From assembly GCA_934254585.1 (NCBI GenBank), contig CAKQLF010000006.1:44014-108013 (forward strand): DNA of 64,000 nt. Direction: 5' to 3'. Under the pieces are notes generated by a model. The model ran no database searches. It saw only the letters and a program-made list of their open reading frames with translations, and was not told the origin of the DNA. This document shows, piece by piece, positions 52,784 through 61,716 of the stretch. This DNA comes from an uncultured Alphaproteobacteria bacterium. Lineage in GTDB: Bacteria > Pseudomonadota > Alphaproteobacteria > RF32 > CAG-239. The translations under genes were made by a program, and so were the position numbers. The first letter of the stretch is position 1. Every line of letters begins with the position of its first letter.

Positions 52784-52930
52784 ATTTATATATCCTTTAT
52801 TTTCCGGTTAAACCTCCGCAGACTTCGGCTTTTGACAGCACCGGAGCGAATAAGTTTCAGCTTGTCCGCCTGTCTGCGTGTGAAATTACAAAGCCGCACC
52901 ATTGCGACTTCAGGCGTATTTTTAACATAA
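52784..52930 (-). promoter_or_regulatory. Candidate structured rpsB leader
   Basis: Minus-strand leader with CGCAGAC pairing to GTCTGCG around an internal hairpin just before the SD-like GGAGG. It could be an S2 autoregulatory structure; fold and conservation unchecked. Confidence 0.35.
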
Positions 52931-53066
52931 ATATATAAATTTGCAAGCATTTTTTATATTTTTTACTGTTAAAAATTTTGTTGTTTACGGATTGGGGTTT
53001 TTGCTTGTTTTTTTGTGGAATATTTTGTACTTTATGAACAATTTTACAGATAGTTTTGAGGTTGAA

Positions 53067-55058
53067 ATGACAGATTTGTTTGACTCGTCCACCGCGCCGG
53101 CAAAAAATGAATATTCGGCGCAAGATATTGAAGTGCTGGAAGGCTTGGAGCCTGTTCGTCACCGCCCGGGTATGTATATCGGCGGAACGGATATTCAGGC
53201 TATGCACCACTTGGTTGCCGAAATTCTGGATAACTCAATGGACGAAGCCGTGGCCGGTTTTGCCAACCACATTGACGTGATTATGAACGCCGACGGCACT
53301 GTTACTATCACCGACAACGGACGCGGGATTCCGGTTGACGCCCATCCGAAATATCCGGATAAGTCGGCTTTGGAAGTTATTTTAACCACTCTGCACTCCG
53401 GCGGAAAATTCGGCGGCGGCGCGTATAAGGTTTCGGGCGGATTGCACGGCGTGGGACTTTCTGTGGTAAACGCTTTGTCCGAAAAACTGGTCGTGGAAGT
53501 GGCAAGAGAGAAAAAACTTTATCGACAAGAATATTCTCGCGGCAAACCTTTGACTCCGTTGGAACTTGTCGGCAATTGCCCTAACCGCCGCGGAACTTCC
53601 ATAACGTTTAAACCCGATGCCGAAATTTTTGAGGGTAACAACAAATTTATTCCTAACCGCATATATCGTATGGCACGTTCCAAGGCTTTTTTGTTTAAGG
53701 GAATCAAAATCAATTGGAGTTGCGCGCCCGAGCTGATTGCCAACGGCGAATCGACTCCGCAAAAAGCCGAACTCCATTATCCGAACGGATTGGCCGACTT
53801 TTTGAATATTCAAATCGGCGAGCGTAGCACTATTAACCGCGCGGCTTTTGTCGGCGAATCTGAACTTGCCAATAATGAAGGTCGGGTGGAATGGGCCATT
53901 ACTTGGCCGGTAGATGAAAACGGTTTTTCATATTCTTATTGCAACACGGTTATCACTCCTGAAGGCGGAACTCACGAAACAGGATTTAGAGCCGCTTTAC
54001 TCCGCGGTTTGAAAGAATATGGCGAAATGGCCGGTTTCAAAAAAATTACGGCTGTAACTGCCGAAGATTTTCTAAATAACGCCTGCTTAATGCTCTCCGT
54101 ATTCATTACCGACCCGCAATTTCAGGGACAGACAAAGGATAAACTGACCTCGACCAAAGCCGTTCGTTTGGTGGAAACCGCCGTAAAAGATTCTTTTGAC
54201 CACTGGATTGCTTCCGATGTGGAAAACGCCAAAGCGTTAATCGAATATGTGTTGGATAGAGCCGAAGCCCGCAAAAAGAAAAAAGAAGAAAAAGTTCAAA
54301 ACCGCAAAGCTCCAACCAAAAAACTTCGTCTGCCGGGGAAACTTGCCGACTGTTCGCAAGCTGCCGCCGAAAATACTGAAATTTTTATTGTCGAGGGTGA
54401 TTCTGCAGGCGGTTCGGCAAAACAAGGACGCGATCGTGTCACACAGGCCATTCTGCCTTTGCGCGGTAAGATTTTGAACGTAGCCAGTGCGTCTTTGGAA
54501 CGTATTTCACAAAACCAAGAAATTAAAGATATGATTGAAGCCTTGGGCTGTGGGGTTAAAGACAACTATAATGAAGACAATCTGCGCTATGAAAAAATCA
54601 TTATTATGACCGATGCCGACGTGGACGGCGCGCATATTACCTCATTGTTAATGACGTTTTTCTACCAGCACATGCCGAAGTTGATTGAAAACGGACACCT
54701 CTATATTGCCACTCCGCCTCTATATAAAATTGTGACCGGCGGCAAAAACTATTACGCTTTGGACGATGAAGAAAAAGACAAAATTTTAGCGAAAGTGGTA
54801 AAAGGAAATGCTAAACTGGATATAAGCCGTTTTAAAGGTTTGGGAGAAATGAGCCCGCAACAGCTGAAAGAAACCACTATGGATAAAAATAATCGTATTT
54901 TGTTACGCGTGGTAATTCCAAACACTTCAACTGAAGAAGGGCGCGCCGAAGATTTTGAAACACGCCGCCAAGTTGAACGTCTGATGGGTAAAGATCCGGA
55001 ACAGCGTTTCCGCTTTATTATCGAACGTGCTAAATTTGTGGACAATTTGGATATTTAA
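53067..55058 (+). CDS. parE: DNA topoisomerase IV subunit B
   Basis: 663 aa from ATG 53067, 5 nt after SD GAGG; in-frame upstream codons from 52941 are rejected. GHKL ATPase (EILDNSMDEAVAG, DNGRGIP, GGLHGVG), transducer, TOPRIM (EGDSAGGSAKQGRDR, MTDADVDGAHI) and C-terminal GLGEM region. KQGRDR...LPLRGKILNV is of ParE rather than GyrB type. Decatenates chromosomes with ParC. Confidence 0.93.
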   Translation: MTDLFDSSTAPAKNEYSAQDIEVLEGLEPVRHRPGMYIGGTDIQAMHHLVAEILDNSMDEAVAGFANHIDVIMNADGTVTITDNGRGIPVDAHPKYPDKSALEVILTTLHSGGKFGGGAYKVSGGLHGVGLSVVNALSEKLVVEVAREKKLYRQEYSRGKPLTPLELVGNCPNRRGTSITFKPDAEIFEGNNKFIPNRIYRMARSKAFLFKGIKINWSCAPELIANGESTPQKAELHYPNGLADFLNIQIGERSTINRAAFVGESELANNEGRVEWAITWPVDENGFSYSYCNTVITPEGGTHETGFRAALLRGLKEYGEMAGFKKITAVTAEDFLNNACLMLSVFITDPQFQGQTKDKLTSTKAVRLVETAVKDSFDHWIASDVENAKALIEYVLDRAEARKKKKEEKVQNRKAPTKKLRLPGKLADCSQAAAENTEIFIVEGDSAGGSAKQGRDRVTQAILPLRGKILNVASASLERISQNQEIKDMIEALGCGVKDNYNEDNLRYEKIIIMTDADVDGAHITSLLMTFFYQHMPKLIENGHLYIATPPLYKIVTGGKNYYALDDEEKDKILAKVVKGNAKLDISRFKGLGEMSPQQLKETTMDKNNRILLRVVIPNTSTEEGRAEDFETRRQVERLMGKDPEQRFRFIIERAKFVDNLDI

Positions 55059-55104
55059 GTTTAAACAGTTGCAGAATTAATCTGCCGTTGCCGATAGTAT
55101 AATC

Positions 55105-55140
55105 TTAAAGAGCTTTTCCAAACCGGAAAAGCTCTTTAAG
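55105..55140. terminator. Bidirectional terminator between parE and the 701-aa gene
   Basis: Perfect 13-bp stem AAAGAGCTTTTCC / GGAAAAGCTCTTT with 5-nt loop. Confidence 0.8.
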
Positions 55141-55155
55141 GTTTAGCCCGCTTTA

Positions 55156-57261
55156 TTAGCGCATTGCTTGATTTTGGCGTTGCTTTTGCAACCCGATTTT
55201 TTCGGCATCAGATTTTCCGGCAAAAGTTTTTTCTTTGGTTGCCAACTTATCTTCAACCTGCCTATTCTGCTTGCGAATTTGCGCTTTTTCGGCTTTCTCG
55301 GCACTTTGCGGAACGGCCTGTATTGCTGACTTATCAGGAACGCCGACCAGATTTTTAACAACTTCTTTTTTCTGGGTTTCTTTTTCTTGAATACGCTCGC
55401 GTGCCTGTTCAATAAAATTATTACGTTGGATTAAATTTTCCAGTTCATTTGCGTTTTGTTGCCCTTGAGAAATTAAGCGCGCTGAATGATTGTAAGCGGC
55501 TTTGTTATATTCTTGCTGAGCTACTTCTGTTTTTTTCAGTGCTCGATTATACGCATCCGGCAATAAAATTTCCCCCGCATATTCTTTTTTCAGATAAGGT
55601 GTCACAGTATCCATTCTCTGATTAAATTCTGCGATTTTATTTGCCAGTCTTTCGCGTCGTTCTTTTTCTTCTTTGCGCCCAAACATTATTGGTAAAGAGC
55701 CTTCTTGCGGCATTTGCAATATTGAATTTTTACCTTCTAATCTCTCCGCTATAACTTTTTCTACCGCATCTTTTGATAAAATCTGCTCAGCTTCCTTTCC
55801 TTCTTTCATATAGCGTTTAATGCTATCATAACCATCTTGCAGCGAAAATATTGCTTTGGCGTTATTCTCTTCTGCCGCAAAAATATTATACTTAGCGGTA
55901 GCAGTTTGTTTTAGCTGCTCAATCTCTTCCTTATCTTTTTGCAGATAATCAATTTTAGGTCCAATCTTTTTTTGTTCGGCCTCTAAATTCTCCAAAATTT
56001 TTTTGTTTTCTTTGGTTGTACGATTGCGTCCGCCCAAGGAAGCAATGCTATAATTATAAGCATCGGCAACATTTTGTTCGGTCAAACTGATTTTTACGTT
56101 TTCCGGCAAAGATTTTTCAATCAAATCCTTATTTTCTTGTACAAACTTTGGTGGCAACATTGCCAAATATTTACCGTCATCATATTTTAAAACATCGGAT
56201 AAAGCTGTTTTATCCAAACGTGCAGCCCGTCCTTCTTCAATGTCTTTACGGGCAGTTTCCAAATACAAACCGGCCATACATTTAGGATTGCGAGCGTATC
56301 CTTCGGATACCTCAATTTTTTTGCAAACCTCTAAGTAGCGTTCATTCAGCCCTCTTTCTTCACCATAGTTGGTACGGTCATATTTGTCTTGTTTGTTAAT
56401 CATATTTAAAACGGCTTTTTTGAAATTGTGATAGCCCTTAGGCAAAATGTTGACATTTTTCTCGGCTTGGGTTTTAGCATTTTTAGTTTCTATATACCGC
56501 GGAGCCGGAGCATAATTTCTTGCAAGTCTTTTCAGCATTTCTTCATTCAGATATTCCGGTTTCAATGTTTCTAAAACTTTATCAATAGTACCGGATTTTG
56601 CAGAGGAACTCAGGATGTTAAAAATTATTTCACGATTTTCATTAGATGTTTTCAGGTTTATCATTGAACCATTTTTAACTAATGCTCCTACACATTGAGC
56701 TGCAATGCTTGTTTGCAAATTATTTCTGCCGTAATATCCTTTGCCATAAGCCGGAGCGGCTAACTTCAACAATTCTTCAGCATATTTTTTGTTTTCGCCG
56801 GAAATTTTGCTGAAATCATCGACTTTTCCGGTGTAATAATCTACATTTGAAATTCCGGCATCAATAGAAGCCAGTATAAAAGCCAAATTATCGGCAGCCG
56901 GACGCTTGTTCATCATATCCAGAACATTATCAAACGCTCTCCCGCCAAAAGAATTTCCCATAGACCTCCAGCTTTTAGCGACAACCGGACGGTTTTTCTT
57001 GGCTAAATCAATATATTCATTCAATCTGTCGTCTTCCAGATTGAGGGCGACATCTCTATAAACCATCATTGCAGCGGCCGTTGCTTGTTTTTCGTCCAAA
57101 TGAGGAGATACAGCTAGATCTGCCAAAGAAACATCATTAGAATTAAACAGATGAGAAACATCTGGATTTTTATCGGTTTGCAGCCATTTTTTATATTCTT
57201 CAATATTTTCGGCTGTAATTTCTCTTATTTCATTGCCGTCAGCGTCAACAAACACACCCAT
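55156..57261 (-). CDS. Unknown 701-aa helical protein
   Basis: No signal peptide or TM helix. N-terminal two-thirds predicted helical with no recognised domain; residues about 430-660 are coiled coil (ENLEAEQKKIGPKIDYLQKD, ELENLIQRNNFIEQARERIQ), ending in a Lys/Gln-rich tail KNRQVEDKLATKEKTF-like. Size, all-helical body and lone position after parE recall effector or structural proteins, but nothing supports a specific role. SD AGGAG. Confidence 0.65.
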   Translation of the reverse strand: MGVFVDADGNEIREITAENIEEYKKWLQTDKNPDVSHLFNSNDVSLADLAVSPHLDEKQATAAAMMVYRDVALNLEDDRLNEYIDLAKKNRPVVAKSWRSMGNSFGGRAFDNVLDMMNKRPAADNLAFILASIDAGISNVDYYTGKVDDFSKISGENKKYAEELLKLAAPAYGKGYYGRNNLQTSIAAQCVGALVKNGSMINLKTSNENREIIFNILSSSAKSGTIDKVLETLKPEYLNEEMLKRLARNYAPAPRYIETKNAKTQAEKNVNILPKGYHNFKKAVLNMINKQDKYDRTNYGEERGLNERYLEVCKKIEVSEGYARNPKCMAGLYLETARKDIEEGRAARLDKTALSDVLKYDDGKYLAMLPPKFVQENKDLIEKSLPENVKISLTEQNVADAYNYSIASLGGRNRTTKENKKILENLEAEQKKIGPKIDYLQKDKEEIEQLKQTATAKYNIFAAEENNAKAIFSLQDGYDSIKRYMKEGKEAEQILSKDAVEKVIAERLEGKNSILQMPQEGSLPIMFGRKEEKERRERLANKIAEFNQRMDTVTPYLKKEYAGEILLPDAYNRALKKTEVAQQEYNKAAYNHSARLISQGQQNANELENLIQRNNFIEQARERIQEKETQKKEVVKNLVGVPDKSAIQAVPQSAEKAEKAQIRKQNRQVEDKLATKEKTFAGKSDAEKIGLQKQRQNQAMR

Positions 57262-57415
57262 AATTTATGCTCCTTTGAATATTTTCGTTAATATATAACG
57301 ATATTTTAGCAATAATTTGGTTTAATTGCAAGAAATTTTGACAAAAATATAATTTTTGTTTTTAATGGACCGAGCTAAATCATACTCAAAATATTTGTTT
57401 TCGGCTTCAATGCAA

Positions 57416-60280
57416 TCAAAGCAAATCAGCGGCTGTTTTTCCGTATTGATTTTTTAATTCTACATTTATGCCTTTATTTTTCAGCAACTCGGCAAGCTTT
57501 GAATACAAAGGAGTTTTTATTTCAGCCAATCGCATTAAGAGCGTATCTCCATTGCCGTTTTGCACGTTGATATCCGCTCCTCCTTGTAACAAACTGTCTA
57601 AAATTGCCGTAAAATTACGCACAATTTCTTCGTCAGGCTGAGCGGAATTGCGCTGCACGGCCTCTGTTAAATGGTGAATAGCCTCGTTTCCGTCAGCATC
57701 ACGCAAATTTACGTCTATTCCGTTTTGTACTAAATAATCCAACAAAGTCGGGTTAAAACTTTCCACCGCAAAAAACAGCAAATTTTGCGGAGTTTCCGAC
57801 TTTATAAAATAATCACCGCCTTTTAACAACAGAATCTGCGTAGCTTCTGTCTGGTTTCCGCTCAAATCAAACAAATAAGCCGTTTGCGGCAGATTTATAT
57901 CTGCTCCGTTTTGCAGCAAATTTTGCATTAATAAAGCATCATCGTTCTTAATGGCATAATACAACGGAGTTTTGGAAGCGGAATCAAAGACATTCAAATC
58001 AGGCTTCAAACTTTCTAACGATTTTAACCACGATAAATCATATTTGTTTTTTATCAGCCACAAAGCAAGAGTATCACCCTTATTATTTTTCACCTCCGGG
58101 TTAAAACCTATTTTCAGCAAACGCTGCCATAAAGGAAAATTTTTATACTCCAACACACTCCATAGATAATCCGAATTATCATTCAGCCATTTGGGAGAGA
58201 TATGACTTAATATTAACTCCGTTAACTGAGCGTCTTGCCCTGCGTCTGGCGGCAAAATCGTCTGCAACGGCACATTTCCCTGAGCGTCAGCGACATTGAC
58301 ACCTCCCATTTTAGCAAAAATAACATTCAACAAATCCCAACGTTGATGTTCTGCCGCTAAACGCCATAATGGCTGTTGTTTTTTACCAACTATATTTTTA
58401 ACATCTATATCTTGAGCATATATTTGTTGTATAATTTTTTCATCTGTCGGATTTTCCAAAACATAAGTAACCGCACTGTCACCACTGCTATCCGCCAAAT
58501 TAACATCAGCACCGGCTGTCATAAACTTTTCGGCCAAATCATATTTTTTTTCGGCCAAAACGGTCAACAGCAATACAGAACCATCGGATTTTTTCTGATT
58601 AACATTGGCTCCGCCGGCCAGCAACTTATCAATTATTTGGACCGAACTGTTATTTTCAACAGCGAAAAACAACAAGTTATTACCATCGGCAAATGTGGTT
58701 TGCGTATCCGCCTTATTTTTCAACAATAACTCAGCTAAATCTTCATCATTTTGCTGCAAGGCCATTCCCAACGCGGTGTTTCCATCCGGTAGTTTGGCGT
58801 TTACATCGGCCCCGAATTTCAATAATTCGGCAATCAGATAGATATTAACATCTTCCCGCACAGCTTGCGGAACAATCGCTCCATCATACAGGTTTTTAAC
58901 ATTTGCGTGATGGGCCAACAAAAATTTTGTCATCTCCAAATTATTAAGTCTAATTGCTTCTTGCAGAGCCGTTCCGCCTCGGTTATTAGGTTCATCAATA
59001 TGATTTTGAGCGGCAAACAATTGCAGAATTTCCACAGGAGCCGATAAGTCAACCGCATAGCTGAGCGGCGACAAACCAAAAAACAAACGACGATTATAAT
59101 CGTCAAATTTGGTTTTGCTTTCGCGTTTATACACCGCAACATCATCAATTGTCGCTCCATACATTTTCATTTCTTTTTCTAAAATTTGCAACATTCCCAA
59201 ATCTTCACTGTTTATACCCAGCCACAAAATCGGGTACCATAAATTCTTTCTGGCCGAAAATTTGCTAAGTTGCCCCAAACGATGGGCTGCCTGAATTTCT
59301 TTTAGTTCGGAATTATTTTCTATATCAACCTTTGCCAACTCTGTTCCCTGAACATAGTAACTGACCGACTGCAAATCTCCCCGTGAGCTAAAACGGCGGC
59401 TTACTCCTTCCAACCGACCATTTTTATAGGTTTCAACTATTTGCTTCTTACCATTTTTATAATATCTTTCGCTAATACCGTTTTTTTCATCATTAAAATA
59501 ATCTACTTTGTTGGCAATTTTCTTGTCCGGATAATAAGCGTGAGCGGTTCCGCTTTTTTTATTGTTTTTATAAGGAATTTCAATGACGCTGCCGTCTTCT
59601 TTATATTGTTTGGAAACACCATCTTTTTTTCCGTCAACATAATTAATTTCTTCTATCAGATACTTATCATTATATTTTTTTGTTACGCCTGTTAATTTGC
59701 CGGCAATATAATTATTTTCTTCCCGCAGAATATTATCGGAAATGATATGTTCAATCCCGTCTTTTTGCCCGTTTTTATAGTGTTCAATTTTGGTGCGGTT
59801 ACCATTTTCAGCAAAATAAGTAATTTCGCCGTCAAGCACTCCGTTTAGATAATTGTTTCGCTGTTTAGGCTGTCCGTTTTCATAAAAAATAATTTCTTCG
59901 CCATTTAAAACGTCGTCTTTATACGTTTTCTTATATTCGGGATTACCATTTTCATAAAAGGATATTTCTTCGCCGTTTTTTTGCCCTTTGCGATAAGTAA
60001 TTTCAAGTTCCAACTTGCCGTCTTCATAATTGGAGGTAGCTACACCGTTTCGCAAACCGTCGCGATAAAAATAAGTAATTTTTCGCCCTTCGCCATCGCT
60101 TATTTTCACCGCTCCCGAAAACAAATCACCGCTTTTCAGATATACGGTTTCTAAATTATTTTCGGTGGTAAACCGCAAATCTTCTGCATTTGTCAAGGCA
60201 ACTGATTTATTTGAAACCACTTCGGCAAAAACCGGATAAATTTTTATAAAACAAAGTGAAAACAGCAACGCATATTTCAT
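57416..60280 (-). CDS. Exported MORN-2 plus ankyrin repeat protein
   Basis: 954 aa. Signal peptide MKYALLFSLCFIKIYPVFA. Residues about 45-325 contain roughly ten MORN_2 repeats (YRDGLRNGVATSNYEDG, FYENGNPEYKKTYKDD, YYKNGKKQIVETYKNG). Residues about 400-950 contain ankyrin repeats (NRGGTALQEAIRLNNLEMTK, LPDGNTALGMALQQNDEDLA, YGKTAADLL). The combination of both repeat classes in one exported protein suggests a binding scaffold at the cell surface or in the periplasm. Related in its first part to the 1858 gene. Confidence 0.8.
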   Translation of the reverse strand: MKYALLFSLCFIKIYPVFAEVVSNKSVALTNAEDLRFTTENNLETVYLKSGDLFSGAVKISDGEGRKITYFYRDGLRNGVATSNYEDGKLELEITYRKGQKNGEEISFYENGNPEYKKTYKDDVLNGEEIIFYENGQPKQRNNYLNGVLDGEITYFAENGNRTKIEHYKNGQKDGIEHIISDNILREENNYIAGKLTGVTKKYNDKYLIEEINYVDGKKDGVSKQYKEDGSVIEIPYKNNKKSGTAHAYYPDKKIANKVDYFNDEKNGISERYYKNGKKQIVETYKNGRLEGVSRRFSSRGDLQSVSYYVQGTELAKVDIENNSELKEIQAAHRLGQLSKFSARKNLWYPILWLGINSEDLGMLQILEKEMKMYGATIDDVAVYKRESKTKFDDYNRRLFFGLSPLSYAVDLSAPVEILQLFAAQNHIDEPNNRGGTALQEAIRLNNLEMTKFLLAHHANVKNLYDGAIVPQAVREDVNIYLIAELLKFGADVNAKLPDGNTALGMALQQNDEDLAELLLKNKADTQTTFADGNNLLFFAVENNSSVQIIDKLLAGGANVNQKKSDGSVLLLTVLAEKKYDLAEKFMTAGADVNLADSSGDSAVTYVLENPTDEKIIQQIYAQDIDVKNIVGKKQQPLWRLAAEHQRWDLLNVIFAKMGGVNVADAQGNVPLQTILPPDAGQDAQLTELILSHISPKWLNDNSDYLWSVLEYKNFPLWQRLLKIGFNPEVKNNKGDTLALWLIKNKYDLSWLKSLESLKPDLNVFDSASKTPLYYAIKNDDALLMQNLLQNGADINLPQTAYLFDLSGNQTEATQILLLKGGDYFIKSETPQNLLFFAVESFNPTLLDYLVQNGIDVNLRDADGNEAIHHLTEAVQRNSAQPDEEIVRNFTAILDSLLQGGADINVQNGNGDTLLMRLAEIKTPLYSKLAELLKNKGINVELKNQYGKTAADLL

Positions 60281-60412
60281 AAGAACACTCCATACAAATA
60301 ATTTTATAAAAAAATATCACGCCGCTGCCGAAAAATCAATCTCAAAGAGAAATAATAAAAAACTTTTAGCCCTTATACGGAAAAATGTTTCTTTATTTAA
60401 ATTACGGCAAAC

Positions 60413-60458
60413 TAAAAAGTGGCGCACCGATAGCACGTCACTTAACACGTCACTTTTG
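60413..60458 (-). terminator. Terminator after the cold-shock gene
   Basis: AAAAGTGGCG / CGTCACTTTT (one G-U pair) with T-run on the minus strand; an internal ACGTCACTT direct repeat lies in the loop. Confidence 0.5.
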
Positions 60459-60471
60459 TCATAAATTTAAT

Positions 60472-60678
60472 TTAGCTTAAAATTTCGATGCTTCCGGCGG
60501 CAATTCGTCCCCTATCATCATAAAGTTCATAACCGACCTTTTGCCCTTCATACAAGCGGCGAATACCTTTTTCCTCTAACTTTGTAATATGAACAAACAC
60601 ATCTTTTCCCCCAATCGAAGGCTGAATAAAACCATAACCTTTGCGGGTATTAAACCATTTTACAGTTCCTGTAGACAT
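60472..60678 (-). CDS. cspA: Cold-shock domain protein
   Basis: 68 aa OB fold with RNP1 KGYGFIQP and RNP2 DVFVHI. Single-strand nucleic-acid chaperone. Strong terminator-like hairpin follows. Confidence 0.95.
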   Translation of the reverse strand: MSTGTVKWFNTRKGYGFIQPSIGGKDVFVHITKLEEKGIRRLYEGQKVGYELYDDRGRIAAGSIEILS

Positions 60679-60778
60679 AATTACTCCTCATTTCGTTCTA
60701 TTAAATTATCGTAAAGTTTTCTTTACCGGAATGGTATGTAACCATTAATCTGCAACATTCAAGAGGATTACAATAAAT

Positions 60779-61156
60779 TTAGGGCAAAAAATTAATATTT
60801 TTTTCCAAATATTCAATTTTCTCTTTCAAAAAAGCTAAATCTTCTGTATTGCGCTTAGCGGTAGCGGCATATTGTTTTAGAACGGTAATAATTGCCTCGG
60901 TGTACTTACTCTCATTTTCCGCAATGCGCTGCAAATAGAAAACCGCCGCCTTGAAAACCTCGGATTTTTCAGAAAACAATTGACGCGCGACATCAATATA
61001 TGGCGGATAATCTTGAATTTTAACGGAATTTTTGCGAGCCTCGAGATAATTTTTCTGCAACTCATCAGCTTCTTGCGCCGAAATATGCTTAGGCGCATCA
61101 GTTGTATTACCAATAATAATGTTCCATATATTTTGCAAAAAAGGCTTTTTAAACAT
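60779..61156 (-). CDS. Unknown 125-aa helical protein
   Basis: Mostly helical (ISAQEADELQKNYLEARKNS, LKEKIEYLEKNINFLP coiled coil), no signal peptide. SD AAGGAG. No family recognised. Confidence 0.5.
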   Translation of the reverse strand: MFKKPFLQNIWNIIIGNTTDAPKHISAQEADELQKNYLEARKNSVKIQDYPPYIDVARQLFSEKSEVFKAAVFYLQRIAENESKYTEAIITVLKQYAATAKRNTEDLAFLKEKIEYLEKNINFLP

Positions 61157-61220
61157 TTGTATTCTCCTTGCAGATAATTTAACATAGATTTTTCAAATGT
61201 GAAGTTTTTTATAAAAATAT

Positions 61221-61249
61221 TTGACAAATCTAAAATTCGGGCTTAATAA
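61221..61249 (+). promoter_or_regulatory. Promoter of tRNA-Gln
   Basis: TTGACA, 17-nt spacer, TAATAA; tRNA starts 21 nt downstream. Confidence 0.75.
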
Positions 61250-61270
61250 TGTGCTTGTTGCAAATATAAA

Positions 61271-61344
61271 TGCTTCATCGTCTAATGGTAGGACAGCGGA
61301 TTCTGACTCCGTCAATCTTGGTTCGAGTCCAGGTGAAGCAGCCA
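61271..61344 (+). tRNA. tRNA-Gln (anticodon CTG)
   Basis: 74 nt: acceptor TGCTTCA/TGAAGCA with discriminator G and encoded CCA, the weak U1-A72 pair typical of tRNA-Gln, anticodon loop TTCTGAC, TpsiC loop GTTCGAGTC. Confidence 0.96.
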
Positions 61345-61351
61345 ATGTTAT

Positions 61352-61379
61352 AGCCTTGAAAAATCAAGGCTTTTTTTGT
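61352..61379 (+). terminator. Terminator after tRNA-Gln
   Basis: AGCCTTGA / TCAAGGCT followed by TTTTTT. Confidence 0.9.
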
Positions 61380-61391
61380 TTTTAAATAGGT

Positions 61392-61416
61392 AACTGTTCG
61401 GAAATTCCGAACAGTT
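61392..61416. repeat. Perfect 12-bp palindrome
   Basis: AACTGTTCGGAA-A-TTCCGAACAGTT in the gap after tRNA-Gln, with no following T-run; could be an operator or a cruciform. Confidence 0.7.
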
Positions 61417-61433
61417 CAAAATAATTGACCATA

Positions 61434-61556
61434 AAAAGAAAAACATCATCACATTCAAGGGATTGGATGCCGTGCGTCAATACGCTGCACTTTTAGAAAC
61501 GACGCGTGCAGAGTAATACACGAGTGAGAAAAGCGCAAGTAACACCGGACAGACAA
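61434..61556. repeat. Dispersed ~120-bp repeat, intergenic copy B
   Basis: About 85% identical to the pilin 2 leader segment (22676-22800, opposite strand). In the same frame it would read TFKGLDAVRQYAALLETTRAE and then stop, so it is either a mobile repeat or the relic of a pilin leader. The rest of the 61380-61716 gap holds a CGCG hairpin and the 61602 terminator. Confidence 0.8.
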
Positions 61557-61601
61557 ACCCGATAATTTGAGCCACGCGTCTAACGCGGGGTTTTCTTTAT
61601 A

Positions 61602-61652
61602 CAAAAAAACTATCCGGCAGATTTGAAACCGCCGGACAGTTAATATTTATTT
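61602..61652 (-). terminator. Terminator after the Cys-rich protein gene
   Basis: AACT.TCCGGC / GCCGGA.AGTT stem; seven T follow on the minus strand. Confidence 0.75.
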
Positions 61653-61716
61653 TTTATCGATTAATCTTTCACATAACCTCCTTTGAGAAGATTTAATTAA
61701 CTATTTCTATTTTAGA

